Positions 28,019 to 38,100 of a stretch of DNA of 64,000 nt are shown in pieces (the first letter of the stretch is position 1; each line of letters begins with the position of its first letter). This stretch comes from Flavobacterium laiguense (GTDB taxonomy: Bacteria; Bacteroidota; Bacteroidia; Flavobacteriales; Flavobacteriaceae), in NCBI RefSeq assembly GCF_003097655.1, contig NZ_QCZH01000004.1, forward strand, positions 62,001 through 126,000, read 5' to 3'. The notes under the pieces were generated by a model, which saw only the letters and a list, made by a program, of their open reading frames with translations, made no database searches and had not been told where the DNA came from. The translations under genes were made by a program, and so were the position numbers.

Positions 28019-28780
28019 TTACTCCTTTAGTAAAGCCTGAATAATTGCAACTCCAAATTTAGATGCAACTTGCCCCACAAACTCTTTAAAATCGACAGAT
28101 GAAGATTCATTTGCAGCATCCGAAATCGTGCGGATAACCACAAAAGGAATGCCGTATTCAAAACACACTTGAGCAACTGCCGCTCCTTCCATTTCCACAC
28201 ACAATACATCAGGAAGCAACCTTAAAAGATTTTCTTTTTCACCATTATTAGCAAAAAATTTATCCCCACTAGCGATTTTCCCAAGAAAGACTTTTGGATT
28301 TGAAATGAAAAACATTTCTCTTTGTTTCAATGAAATCAGCTGCAATAATTCTTTAGCACTTTCTAGTTTCTTAACTTTATGAAATGATTTTTCCAACAAC
28401 TCTTTTGGCGGAAACAATTCCGTTTTACCCAATAAAGGAATTTCAAACTGCTTCATAATAGGACGAGCATCCATATCATGCTGCACCAAACTACTCGCAA
28501 CAACTATATCTCCAACGGCCAAATCCGGGCTAACAGATCCCGCAACACCTGTAAAATACAATTGCGTAATCCCAAATTCTACCATTAAATGGGTTACAGT
28601 CGTGGCGGAAGCTACTTTTCCCCAACGGGAAAAAACTACTACTACTTCTACTCCATTTATTGTGCCTAAATAATAGGTACGCATTCCCTTTACTAATTCT
28701 TTCCTATCCTTAAGTAACAAAACTATGCCGTTTATTTCTTCAGGCATTGCACCAAGAATCCCAATTCGGTTCATCACCAT
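28019..28780 (-). CDS. mtnN: 5'-methylthioadenosine/S-adenosylhomocysteine nucleosidase
   Basis: Hydrolase of about 251-253 residues that releases adenine from methylthioadenosine and S-adenosylhomocysteine in methionine salvage and the activated methyl cycle. The PNP/UDP phosphorylase fold is shown by the N-terminal IGILGAMPEEI, the GVAGSVSPDLAVGDIVVA motif, the substrate-binding EMEGAAVAQVCFEYGIP, and the catalytic aspartate in RTISDAANESS. A second ATG two codons in (28774) directly precedes NRIGILGAMPEEI and could be the true start. The gene stands alone between an infB terminator and the SPOR gene. Confidence 0.94.
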   Translation of the reverse strand: MVMNRIGILGAMPEEINGIVLLLKDRKELVKGMRTYYLGTINGVEVVVVFSRWGKVASATTVTHLMVEFGITQLYFTGVAGSVSPDLAVGDIVVASSLVQHDMDARPIMKQFEIPLLGKTELFPPKELLEKSFHKVKKLESAKELLQLISLKQREMFFISNPKVFLGKIASGDKFFANNGEKENLLRLLPDVLCVEMEGAAVAQVCFEYGIPFVVIRTISDAANESSSVDFKEFVGQVASKFGVAIIQALLKE

Positions 28781-28872
28781 TTGCTATGTATTTTAGATTA
28801 TTAATCTGTATCTCTTCTTTCAAATAAAGTTCTAGCTTCAGCCAGCCCCTTATTTCCAAATTATGCTTAAAT

Positions 28873-28902
28873 AAAAAAAATCCCAACGAATTGGGATTTT
28901 TT
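28873..28902 (-). terminator. Rho-independent terminator of rimP-nusA-infB
   Basis: Perfect minus-strand hairpin AATCCCAA-TTCG-TTGGGATT followed by a T run, 20-50 bp after the infB stop. The A/T flanks make it nearly symmetric. Confidence 0.88.
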
Positions 28903-28924
28903 AAACTTTAAATATATCGAAATT

Positions 28925-31891
28925 CTATTTCAATTTCTTCTTGATCGCTACTTCATGGTACGATTCAATAATATCTCTTTCTTCGATATCATTATATCCT
29001 TTCACTTGAATACCACAATCGTATCCTTTGGCAACATCTCTTACATCATCTTTAAATCGCTTCAATGCTAATAACTCTCCAGTAAAGACAACCACACCAT
29101 CTCTGATAATTCTCATTTTGGCGTTTTTAACAATTTTACCATCCATAACCATACTTCCTGCAATAGAACCAACTTTAGAGATTTTGAATATCTCTCTAAT
29201 TTCAGCAGTACCAAGAACTTCTTCTTTCATTTCTGGCGCTAACATTCCTTCCATTGCATCTTTCAAGTCATCGATCGCTGCATAGATAATAGAATAATAA
29301 CGGATATCAATTTCTTCTTTGTCTGCCAATTGTCTCGCATTTCCAGCAGGACGAACATTAAATCCAATAATGATTGCATCCGAAGCAGAAGCCAACATAA
29401 CATCAGTTTCTGTTATCGCACCAACTCCTTTATGAATGATATTAATTTGAATTTCGTCAGTAGATAATTTAGAGAACGAATCAGACAAGGCTTCAACAGA
29501 ACCATCCACATCTCCTTTAAGGATAATGTTCAATTCTTTAAATTGACCTAATGCAATTCTACGTCCAATTTCATCTAATGTAATATGTCTTTGTGTACGT
29601 ACTGATTGTTCACGCATTAATTGAGAACGTTTAGCTGCAATTTGTTTTGCCTCTTTTTCGTCTTCAAAGATATTGAACTTATCACCCGCAGTTGCCGCTC
29701 CATCAAGACCTAAAACTGATACTGGAGTCGAAGGACCTGCAACAGTAACTATATTTCCTCTCTCATCATGCATGGCTTTAATTTTACCATGATGCTTTCC
29801 AGCCAACATATAATCACCCACTTTCAGGGTTCCATGTTGCACTAATATAGTCGAAACGTATCCTTTTCCTTTGTCCAAGAAAGCTTCAACAACCGTGCCT
29901 TGAGCTGCTTTATTAGGATTCGATTTCAAATCTAACAATTCCGCTTCTAATAATACTTTCTCTAATAATTCCTTAACACCAGTTCCCACTTTTGCAGATA
30001 TATCGTGAGATTGAATTTTCCCACCCCAATCTTCAACAAGAAGGTTCATTCCAGCTAATCTTTCTTTTACTTTTTCAGGATTCGCATTTGGTTTATCAAT
30101 TTTATTGATAGCAAATATAATTGGAACCCCTGCAGCTTGAGCATGAGAAATTGCTTCTTTGGTTTGCGGCATGATGTCATCATCTGCAGCAATTACAATA
30201 ATAGCGATATCTGTTACTTGAGCTCCACGTGCACGCATAGCAGTAAACGCTTCGTGACCTGGTGTATCCAAGAATGCGATTTTTTGACCGTTATCCAAAG
30301 TTACTCCGTAAGCTCCAATATGCTGTGTAATTCCACCTGACTCACCTGCAATAACATTTTCTTTACGAATATAATCCAGTAAAGATGTTTTACCGTGATC
30401 GACGTGACCCATTACAGTAACAATAGGCGCTCTGAATACTAAATCTTCTTCTTTATCAGCAACAACTTGGATTGCTTCTTCAATATCTACCGTGATAAAT
30501 TCAACTTCATAGCCAAACTCATCGGCAACAATAGTTAAAGTTTCCGCATCAAGTCTCTGGTTCATGGTAACCATGATTCCAAGTGACATACACGTTCCAA
30601 TCACTTTAGTAATTGGCACATCCATCATGATTGCAATTTCACCTACAGTAACAAATTCAGTAACTTTTATTGTTTTACTTCCTTCGTCAATAGCTCTTTG
30701 CTCATCATCCGATTTCTGACGGTGTGTATCTCTTTTATCTCTTCTGTATTTTGCCGCTTTAGATTTACCACCTTTTCCTTGAAGTTTTTCAAGAGTTTCA
30801 CGGATTTGGTTTTTAACTTCCTCTTCTGTTGGCTCCACTTTTGCTACAATAGCAGGTCTGTTTCCTTTTACGAATCCAGGTCTAGCACTTCTGTTAGCAT
30901 TAAAACCACCTCCTCCTGTGTTTGGAGTGATTTTGTTAGGATTAGGCGCTCCCGGAACTGCAGGCGGCCTAGGCGCACCCGGTTTCGGAGCAATTCTTTT
31001 GCGTTTATTTTTGTTAGCACTATTCGCTCCCGCTGCACCTGGCGCACCTGGTTTATTAGGAGTGATTTTAGGCTCTTCTTTTTTCTTTTTAGGTTTGTTG
31101 AATTGAGACAAGTCAATAACTTGACCAGTCAAAGTAGCACCCGAAAGTTTTTGATACTGAGTTGTGATAGATTCCTCTACTGGAGTTTCTCCAGCAACAG
31201 GTTCCACTTTTTTCTCAGCAACAACCTCAGGTTTCTCCACTTTTTTAACCTCTTTAATACCAGGTATATGTTTTACCTCTTTCGTTTCCTCAACTGGTTT
31301 TTCAACGATAGTTTTCTCAACTACTGGTTTTTCAACTACTGGTTTTTCAACTACTGGTTTTTCAACTACTGGTTTCTCAACAGAAGGTTCTTTTTGGATC
31401 GGTTTTTCAACAGAAACCTCATTCTGAATAGCTTCTTTTTGAACAGGCTTTTCTTCTTGAATTACATCTTTAGGAGCGATCACTTTTTCAGCAATAACGG
31501 GAGCAGGAGCTACAGCAGGTTTTTTAGGATTAAGATCAATTTTCCCTACTTGAACAGGCCCTGACAAAACAGCTCTTGCTTTAATAACTTCTTGTTGTTT
31601 CAATCGGTCTTCTTCAAGTTTGCGTTTGTCTTCAACTTCTTTTTCTCGCTCAACACGCAACGCCTCTTTCTCTTTCCTTTTCTCTTCGCCTACTTCTTTT
31701 GAAGCTTCTTTATTCCCCTTGTCGCCTGCAAACTGACTTTGTAGGATATTAAATTCCTGATCAGAAATTTTAGCGTTTGGATTTGCCTCTATAGCAATTC
31801 CCTTATCTTTTAGATAATCCACAGCTCTTTCTAACGAAATATTTAATTCCCTTAAAACCTTGTTTATTCTAATAATTCTCTCTTCAGACAT
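28925..31891 (-). CDS. infB: Translation initiation factor IF-2
   Basis: GTPase of 988 residues that delivers initiator tRNA to the 30S subunit. It has an N-terminal IF2_N domain ([22 protein letters not shown]), a long low-complexity region (about 55-400) rich in K, E, P, V and A, and a G domain with [20 protein letters not shown] and NKIDKPNAN (about 490-660). Further beta-barrel domains and the C-terminal initiator-tRNA-binding domain follow. The low-complexity region includes a 15-bp DNA minisatellite encoding VEKPV units. It lies 112 bp after nusA and ends at a strong terminator. Confidence 0.98.
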   Translation of the reverse strand: MSEERIIRINKVLRELNISLERAVDYLKDKGIAIEANPNAKISDQEFNILQSQFAGDKGNKEASKEVGEEKRKEKEALRVEREKEVEDKRKLEEDRLKQQEVIKARAVLSGPVQVGKIDLNPKKPAVAPAPVIAEKVIAPKDVIQEEKPVQKEAIQNEVSVEKPIQKEPSVEKPVVEKPVVEKPVVEKPVVEKTIVEKPVEETKEVKHIPGIKEVKKVEKPEVVAEKKVEPVAGETPVEESITTQYQKLSGATLTGQVIDLSQFNKPKKKKEEPKITPNKPGAPGAAGANSANKNKRKRIAPKPGAPRPPAVPGAPNPNKITPNTGGGGFNANRSARPGFVKGNRPAIVAKVEPTEEEVKNQIRETLEKLQGKGGKSKAAKYRRDKRDTHRQKSDDEQRAIDEGSKTIKVTEFVTVGEIAIMMDVPITKVIGTCMSLGIMVTMNQRLDAETLTIVADEFGYEVEFITVDIEEAIQVVADKEEDLVFRAPIVTVMGHVDHGKTSLLDYIRKENVIAGESGGITQHIGAYGVTLDNGQKIAFLDTPGHEAFTAMRARGAQVTDIAIIVIAADDDIMPQTKEAISHAQAAGVPIIFAINKIDKPNANPEKVKERLAGMNLLVEDWGGKIQSHDISAKVGTGVKELLEKVLLEAELLDLKSNPNKAAQGTVVEAFLDKGKGYVSTILVQHGTLKVGDYMLAGKHHGKIKAMHDERGNIVTVAGPSTPVSVLGLDGAATAGDKFNIFEDEKEAKQIAAKRSQLMREQSVRTQRHITLDEIGRRIALGQFKELNIILKGDVDGSVEALSDSFSKLSTDEIQINIIHKGVGAITETDVMLASASDAIIIGFNVRPAGNARQLADKEEIDIRYYSIIYAAIDDLKDAMEGMLAPEMKEEVLGTAEIREIFKISKVGSIAGSMVMDGKIVKNAKMRIIRDGVVVFTGELLALKRFKDDVRDVAKGYDCGIQVKGYNDIEERDIIESYHEVAIKKKLK
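31320..31379 (-). repeat. 15-bp tandem repeat inside infB
   Basis: Four consecutive copies of ACTACTGGTTTTTCA (plus-strand reading), the last with one T-to-C change, encoding VEKPV units of the IF-2 linker. Because the unit is a multiple of three, copy-number change would keep the frame. Confidence 0.9.
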
Positions 31892-32003
31892 AAAACCTTT
31901 TTATTATTACCTTTTTTGTTATTCCTCACTTTACTTCTAACTCGATACCTACCGAGCAAGAATTAATTGTAAAGTGGCACGTTTATCGTTGAAGATCTAT
32001 TGA

Positions 32004-33257
32004 CTAACTGTCAAATTCTTCTTTCAATATTCTCATTACATCTAGAATCGTTTCCTCTTCTAGGTCTGTTCGTCTAACCAAATCCTCTACATCTTGTTTC
32101 AAGATACTTTTAGCAGTATCCAAACCAATTTTTGCAAATTCTTCAATTACCCAATCTTCAATCTCGTCTGAAAACTCTGTTAATTCAACATCATCATCAT
32201 CTGATGTAGAACCAGCAACGTCTCCTTCACGGATTACATCCAATTCATAACCGGTCAATTGACCTGCTAATCTAATATTGTGTCCACCTCTACCAATTGC
32301 TTTTGAAACTTCTTCCAGCTTCAAAAACACTTCGGCTCTTTTGGTTTCTTCATTAATTTTAATAGAAGAAACTTTAGCAGGACTTAATGCTCTTGTAATA
32401 TACAATTGAATATTACTAGTATAATTAATTACGTCAATATTCTCATTTCCTAATTCACGAACAATTCCATGAATACGAGAACCTTTCATACCCACACAAG
32501 CTCCAACTGGATCAATACGATCATCATAAGAATCTACGGCTACTTTTGCTTTTTCACCAGGAATTCTCACTACGTTTTTAACCATAATTAAACCGTCAAA
32601 AACCTCTGGGATTTCTTGTTCAAATAATTTCTCCAAGAACTTTTCAGAAGTTCTGGACATTATAATTTGAGGCTTGTTTCCTTTCAATTCAACACTTTCA
32701 ATTATTCCTCTAACATTATCTCCTTTACGGAAAAAATCAGAAGGTATTTGTTTTTCTTTTGGCAATATGATTTCGTTTCCTTCATCATCAACCAAAATAA
32801 CCACTCTAGGACGCACATGGTGTACTTCGGCAGTATAAATATCACCAATAATATCTTTAAATTGCTTGTAAAGATTCGTATTATCGTGTTCGTGTATTTT
32901 AGATATTAAGTTTTGGCGTAAAGCTAAAATTGCTCTTCTACCCAAATCTATTAACTTCACTTCTTCAGAAACTTCTTCCCCAATTTCAAAATCAGATTCA
33001 ATTTTTCTAGCTTCAGTAAGAGTTATCTCTTCATTTTCAAAATCCAAATCCTCGTCAGCAACGATTACTCTTCTTCTCCAAATCTCCATATCACCTTTAT
33101 CAGGATTGATAATGATATCGAAATTATCATCTGAACCGTATTTTTTCTTCAATGCATTTCTAAATACATCTTCCAAAATTGCCATAAGCGTTACACGATC
33201 AATAAGTTTATCATCTTTAAACTCTGAGAATGAATCGATTAATGCTAAATTTTCCAT
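32004..33257 (-). CDS. nusA: Transcription termination/antitermination factor NusA
   Basis: Protein of 417 residues with an N-terminal RNA-polymerase-binding domain, an S1 domain (about 135-205; KGDNVRGIIESVELKGNKPQ) and two KH domains (DPVGACVGMKGSRIHGIVREL; AIGRGGHNIRLAGQLTGYEL). It lacks the two C-terminal acidic repeats of E. coli NusA and ends instead in a short acidic tail (TSDDDDVELTEFSDEIEDW). The gene is 13 bp after rimP, in the classic rimP-nusA-infB order. Confidence 0.97.
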   Translation of the reverse strand: MENLALIDSFSEFKDDKLIDRVTLMAILEDVFRNALKKKYGSDDNFDIIINPDKGDMEIWRRRVIVADEDLDFENEEITLTEARKIESDFEIGEEVSEEVKLIDLGRRAILALRQNLISKIHEHDNTNLYKQFKDIIGDIYTAEVHHVRPRVVILVDDEGNEIILPKEKQIPSDFFRKGDNVRGIIESVELKGNKPQIIMSRTSEKFLEKLFEQEIPEVFDGLIMVKNVVRIPGEKAKVAVDSYDDRIDPVGACVGMKGSRIHGIVRELGNENIDVINYTSNIQLYITRALSPAKVSSIKINEETKRAEVFLKLEEVSKAIGRGGHNIRLAGQLTGYELDVIREGDVAGSTSDDDDVELTEFSDEIEDWVIEEFAKIGLDTAKSILKQDVEDLVRRTDLEEETILDVMRILKEEFDS

Positions 33258-33270
33258 GCGAATTCTTTAA

Positions 33271-33735
33271 TTAAAATGTTACTGTAACAATTGCTTCTTT
33301 AATATCTGAGTAAGGAATTTGCAATTCTTTTTGAACTGTTTCTTTTCCTTTACCTATTTTTTTGGGTTCTCTAGCTTTCCAAGACAAAATTATAAAAAGA
33401 TCATTAGCTTCAACTAATTCTGCTTCAATATTTTCTGTAGCAGTCTTAACAATTAATGTTCTTCCTATGTTTTTTTTGTATTGTCTAACCAATTTTAATG
33501 GCGACCCTACTCCTACTGATGCTACTTCTAAAGAAAAATCTTGTTCTTCCCTATCTAAATTATTTTCAACTGCGCGGCTAATATCAATGCAGTCTTGTAA
33601 AACCACACCATTATCCCCATCAATACCTATAATAACTTTAAAAGCATCCGTAATGGTCAGATCAATTAAAAAAACCGTTGGCTTTTCTAAAAGAGCTTCA
33701 TCTAATACTGCTATTACTTTTTCTTTGAATGTCAT
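33271..33735 (-). CDS. rimP: Ribosome maturation factor RimP
   Basis: Small-subunit assembly factor, 154 residues. The conserved N-terminal block ([20 protein letters not shown], then [16 protein letters not shown]) and the C-terminal SH3-like barrel ([20 protein letters not shown]) are recognisable. It is the first gene of the rimP-nusA-infB unit. Its 55-nt leader carries a terminator-like hairpin ending 13 bp before the start codon. Confidence 0.95.
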   Translation of the reverse strand: MTFKEKVIAVLDEALLEKPTVFLIDLTITDAFKVIIGIDGDNGVVLQDCIDISRAVENNLDREEQDFSLEVASVGVGSPLKLVRQYKKNIGRTLIVKTATENIEAELVEANDLFIILSWKAREPKKIGKGKETVQKELQIPYSDIKEAIVTVTF

Positions 33736-33743
33736 ATCTTTAT

Positions 33744-33768
33744 AAAAAGAGGGGACATTAGTCCCCTC
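33744..33768 (-). terminator. Terminator-like hairpin in the rimP leader (candidate attenuator)
   Basis: Minus-strand perfect 8-bp stem GAGGGGAC-TAAT-GTCCCCTC (33749-33768) followed directly by TTTTT (33744-33748), only 13 nt before the rimP ATG. There is no upstream gene on this strand, so it cannot be the terminator of a preceding gene. Confidence 0.65.
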
Positions 33769-33796
33769 ATTATTTAAGTTTTAATAAATAACGGTG

Positions 33797-33824
33797 CAAA
33801 TATAGTGTTTTTTTATAAATCAAA
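33797..33824 (-). promoter_or_regulatory. Promoter of rimP-nusA-infB
   Basis: Minus-strand -7 box TATATTTG (33797-33804) with a TTTG at 33821-33824, spacing 16 bp. Predicted transcription start is near 33790, which places the leader hairpin inside the transcript. Confidence 0.55.
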
Positions 33825-33910
33825 AAAAATTGATTACTATTAAAAAAAATTATACCTTTAAAGTATCAACAAAACCCTGTTTTTTTTACAGGAATAAAAA
33901 CTAACCTACC

Positions 33911-34735
33911 ATGAAAAGAATACTAATTCCTACTGATTTTTCAAAATATGCCGATCAAGCCATTGAAGCGGGAGCTCAAATTGCCAAAAAAAACAATGCT
34001 GAAATCGTTTTAATACATATGTTAGAATTGCCTGGACAAAGCAACGATGCCGTAACTGGTGAAACAAGCATTCCTGCGATCATGCTGTTCAAACAAAAAG
34101 CAGATGAAATCCTCAAAAGCATCAAAGACCGCCCTTATTTAAAAGGAATTCCAATCACAGAAGTCATACTATTAGACAATGTATACAAAGGAATAGCCAC
34201 TTACGCCAATAAAAACGACATTGACCTAATCGTCATGGGATCGCATGGAAGTTCTGGATTCGAGGAAATATTCATAGGAACCAACACTGAAAAAGTGGTA
34301 CGCCTATCAAACATTCCTGTCTTAATCATCAAACAGGAAGTAGATCAGCTAGATATCAAAAAAATAGTTTTTGCATCCGATTTTTCAAAAGAAATAAAAA
34401 AACCATTTCTTGAATTACTGAAATTCGCCAAGATTTTTAACGCAAAATTAAAACTGGTAATGATTTGCACCCCAAACAGCTTCAAAAGCACAACTGCTGC
34501 CGAGAAAATAATGAAAGAATTTGTTGCCGAATTCGACATGCCTGACTATTCAATGGAAACCTACAACGATACAAATATAGAAAAAGGCATAATCAACTAC
34601 GCAAATGCAAAAAATGCCGATTTAATAGCTCTTTGCACTCATGGAAGAACCGCCTTAACCCATTTCTTTAGTGGCAGCATATCCGAAGACTTGGTAAATC
34701 ACACTTCAAGACCAGTGGTCACATTTAAGATTTAA
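33911..34735 (+). CDS. Universal stress protein, two tandem Usp domains
   Basis: Protein of 274 residues with two UspA-type alpha/beta domains. Domain 1 (about 1-145) begins MKRILIPTDFSKYADQAIEAG and ends in the nucleotide-binding-type motif GSHGSSGFEEIFIGTNTEKV. Domain 2 (about 150-274) begins KKIVFASDFSKE and ends CTHGRTALTHFFSGSISEDL. Both G-2x-G-9x-G-like signatures are present, so ATP binding is plausible. Tandem Usp proteins of this kind are common in Bacteroidota and their roles are mostly undefined. It is divergent from rimP and is followed by the tRNA-Gln terminator on the other strand. Confidence 0.92.
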   Translation: MKRILIPTDFSKYADQAIEAGAQIAKKNNAEIVLIHMLELPGQSNDAVTGETSIPAIMLFKQKADEILKSIKDRPYLKGIPITEVILLDNVYKGIATYANKNDIDLIVMGSHGSSGFEEIFIGTNTEKVVRLSNIPVLIIKQEVDQLDIKKIVFASDFSKEIKKPFLELLKFAKIFNAKLKLVMICTPNSFKSTTAAEKIMKEFVAEFDMPDYSMETYNDTNIEKGIINYANAKNADLIALCTHGRTALTHFFSGSISEDLVNHTSRPVVTFKI

Positions 34736-34795
34736 ACCTAAACACATTCGATTTCACATTCGAAAACCTCAAACACACCCCAAAATAAAAGGCAT

Positions 34796-34826
34796 AAAAA
34801 AAAGCCTCTCAAATTTGAGAGGCTTT
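34796..34826 (-). terminator. Rho-independent terminator of tRNA-Gln
   Basis: Minus-strand stem AAAGCCTCTC / GAGAGGCTTT followed by eight T residues, starting 4 bp after the tRNA 3' end. Confidence 0.9.
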
Positions 34827-34829
34827 CTG

Positions 34830-34900
34830 TTGGTCTACAAGGACTCGAACCTTGAAAGACTGCACCAAAAACAGTTGTGTTACCATTACACCATAGACCA
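34830..34900 (-). tRNA. tRNA-Gln (anticodon TTG)
   Basis: Minus-strand cloverleaf of 71 nt. The acceptor stem is TGGTCTA / TAGACCA with discriminator A, the D-arm contains GTGTAATGGTAACAC, the anticodon arm is ACTGT-TTTTGGT-GCAGT with anticodon TTG, and the T-arm contains AAGGTTCGAGTCCTT. CCA is partly encoded in the acceptor stem only and would be added post-transcriptionally. It is a single tRNA with its own promoter and terminator. Confidence 0.96.
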
Positions 34901-34941
34901 ATTCCGTTTTGCTTAGCTACTGTTGTTTTGCTTAGCGAGTG

Positions 34942-34972
34942 CAAATTTAGAACAAAATTCAGTTTGCGCAAA
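34942..34972 (-). promoter_or_regulatory. Promoter of tRNA-Gln
   Basis: Minus-strand -7 box TAAATTTG (34942-34949) and -33 TTTG (34969-34972) with 19-bp spacing, an excellent match to the Bacteroidota consensus. Between promoter and tRNA the 12-mer GCTAAGCAAAAC occurs twice. Confidence 0.65.
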
Positions 34973-35173
34973 TTTTTTTTGGTTTTTTATTTAAAAAAAA
35001 TGAAAATAATTTTCTTTTCACAAACCAACACCCTCTAAAATACTAATAAACATAAAGTTATCAAAATCGAATTCTTTTACATAAAATTACAATAATGGAG
35101 ACAAACATTAAAAAAAAAAACATTTTCTTTGTAACACAAAAAATAAATATAAAAAAACACAGAAAACTACTAT

Positions 35174-38100
35174 ATGGCATCTTTCAATTTCAATAAATGG
35201 AATACGATTACAGGCTGGGTTGCATTTTCAATCGCATTAATAACCTACACTCTTACGGTTGAACCTACCATGAGTTTTTGGGATTGCGGAGAATACATTG
35301 CTACAGCAGCAAAATTAGAAGTTGGCCATCCACCAGGAGCACCTTTGTTTCAAATGATTGGAGCCTTTTTTGCCATGTTTGCCATAGACAAAGAACATAT
35401 TGCATTAATGGTAAACATGACCTCTGTTTTTTCAAGTGCCTTTACTATACTATTTATGTTTTGGTCTTCTTCTATGATTTTGAAGAAAATAATTTCTCAA
35501 TATACTGAAATCAACAAAGACAACGCTATTGTCATTCTTGGCAGCTCTTTTGTTGGAGCACTAGCATACACTTTTTCAGATAGTTTTTGGTTCAACGCCG
35601 TAGAAGCCGAAGTATATGCGATGGCTTCCTTACTAATTTCTCTACTTTTATGGTTGGGATTACGTTGGGAACAAGAAATGGACACGCCAAGAGGGAATCG
35701 ATGGTTGCTATTAATTTCATTAGTGGTTGGACTATCGTTTGGCGTCCACTTTATGGCTTTATTAACTATTCCAGCAATTGGATTTCTTTATTTCTTTAAA
35801 AATCACAAAGTAGTAACGATAAAAAACTTCATCATTGCCAATATTGTAGTTGTATCCGTTTTGCTTTTTATCTTTAAATTATTACTACCATTAACAATGG
35901 CATTCTTTGGTAAAACCGAAGTTTTCATGGTTAATTCAATGGGACTTCCCTTTAACTCGGGGACAATTTTTGTAACATTACTTCTTATCGCATTCTTCTA
36001 TTTTGGATTGAAATACACCCGCAAAAAAAATCTTGTACATTACAATACGCTTATTTTATGCGTTCTTTTTATTCTAATAGGATTTTCAACTTGGTTGATG
36101 TTACCTATACGTGCCAATTCAAATACCGTAATTAACGAAAACAAACCTTCGGATGCCGCCGAAGTCCTAGCTTATTACAACAGGGAACAGTATGGTGTAA
36201 ATCCATTATTTTACGGCCCACAGTACACTGAAACTTTTGCAGGATTAGACGCTGACAACCCTTACCGCGACAAAGCACCTAACTACGAAAGAGATTACAA
36301 AACGGGCAAATACGTTATTGTAAACAATTATAAAAATGCGGAACAAAATAGTGACGACAATCAAAAAACCATTTTACCAAGAATGTGGAGCCCTGATCAT
36401 GTTGAAAACTACATGAATTTCACAAATCCACCTGCATTTAGAATGAATCCCGACTACCCTTATGAGGATGATTTAGCAAAATACGGCTTAGACCCAAATC
36501 AATTAAGTGAAGAAGATTACAATAAAGCCATTGCTCAATTAAAGAACGAAACCGAAAAAACCATTGCCGAGTTTAGACAAGCTTATGCTCAAAAACAGAT
36601 CGACAATGAAGGCTATGTTTCTTTTCTGAAACATTACGGTGATTACTTAATCATCGAAAAGCCAACTACCGCAGACAATTTTAGCTTTATGTTCGAATAC
36701 CAATTTGGTTATATGTACTGGAGGTATTTAATGTGGAATTTTGTTGGAAGACAAAACGACGAACAAGGAAGATACGATTATTTGGACGGAAACTGGATAA
36801 GCGGAATTCCATTTATCGACACTTTACATGTAGGATCTCAAGACAATTTACCCGCAGACGTTTTGAACAACAAAGGACGCAATGTTTATTTCTTTTTGCC
36901 TTTTATATTAGGACTTATTGGGATCATGTATCATGCAAGCAAAGACAGAAAAAGCTTTTATGTTTTACTGGTTCTATTCTTATTTTTAGGAATTGCATTA
37001 AAAATATACCTGAATGAAAGACCTTTTGAGCCTCGTGAAAGAGATTATGCATTAGTAGGCTCATTCTATGTTTTTGCCATTTGGATTGGTTTTGGAGTTT
37101 ATTCATTATACGAAAGCCTTCGCAGCTACTTAGCTCCAAAAATTGCTGGCCCAATACTTATTGGCGGATGCTTATTGGCCGCTCCAGCACTTATGGCATT
37201 CCAAAATTGGGACGACCATGATCGTTCTGAAAAATACACCGCCACTGCTATGGCAAAAGCGTATTTACAGTCATGCGACCCTAATGCTATTTTATTTACC
37301 ATAGGAGACAATGACACTTTCCCTCTTTGGTACGCCCAAGAAATAGAAGGCATCCGTACCGACATAAAAATTGTTAACACGAGTCTTTTTATGACGGATT
37401 GGTATATTGATCAAATGAAAAGAAAAGCATACGAATCGGAGCCTTTACCAATTTCGTTTATTCATGATGAATATGTAGGTGATAAATTAGATTATGTTGC
37501 CCACATCCCTAAAACAGAAAGCCGTTGGGACATAAAAGATTTTATTGAATTTATAAAAAATCCAAAATCGACTGTTGAGATGCAGAATGGACAAACTATT
37601 CATTTTTACCCAACCAATAAAATTAAATTTCCAATTGACAAAGCCACCATCATTAAGAATAAAGTAGTTGATCCAAAATTGATTGACTCTATCGTTCCTA
37701 GCATTGATATTGAGATAAAAGGAAGTGCTTTATACAAAAACAGATTGATGATGCTGGATCTTATCGCCAATAACAACTGGAAAAGACCTGTTTATTTTAG
37801 TGGAGGTGCTTTTGATCCTGAAGATTACTTATGGATGAAAGAATATCTTCAACTGGAAGGTATGGTTTATAAATTAGTCCCAATAAAAACAGCATTACCA
37901 AAAGATGCTGGCCAAATGGATATGGGAAGAATTGACTCTGAAAACATGTACGCCAAAATAATGAAATGGGATTGGGGCAATAGCGAAAGTGACAAAATTT
38001 ATCACGATCCTGAGACCAGAAGAGAAAGCTTAACCTACAGAATGAATCTATCCCGTTTGATGAACCAACTCATTGCAGAAGGAAAGACAGACAAAGCAAA

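Noticed and set aside
31290-31440. Possible CRISPR-like direct repeats
   Set aside because: The repeats are contiguous 15-bp units without spacers, inside infB and in frame.
30698-31564. Long plus-strand open frame (288 codons) opposite infB
   Set aside because: It arises from the low-complexity K/E/P/V-rich linker of IF-2; its translation is a biased F/S/R-rich sequence without domain signatures.
33744-33768. Hairpin before rimP as the terminator of the universal stress gene
   Set aside because: That gene is transcribed away from it; the T run is on the minus strand inside the rimP leader.
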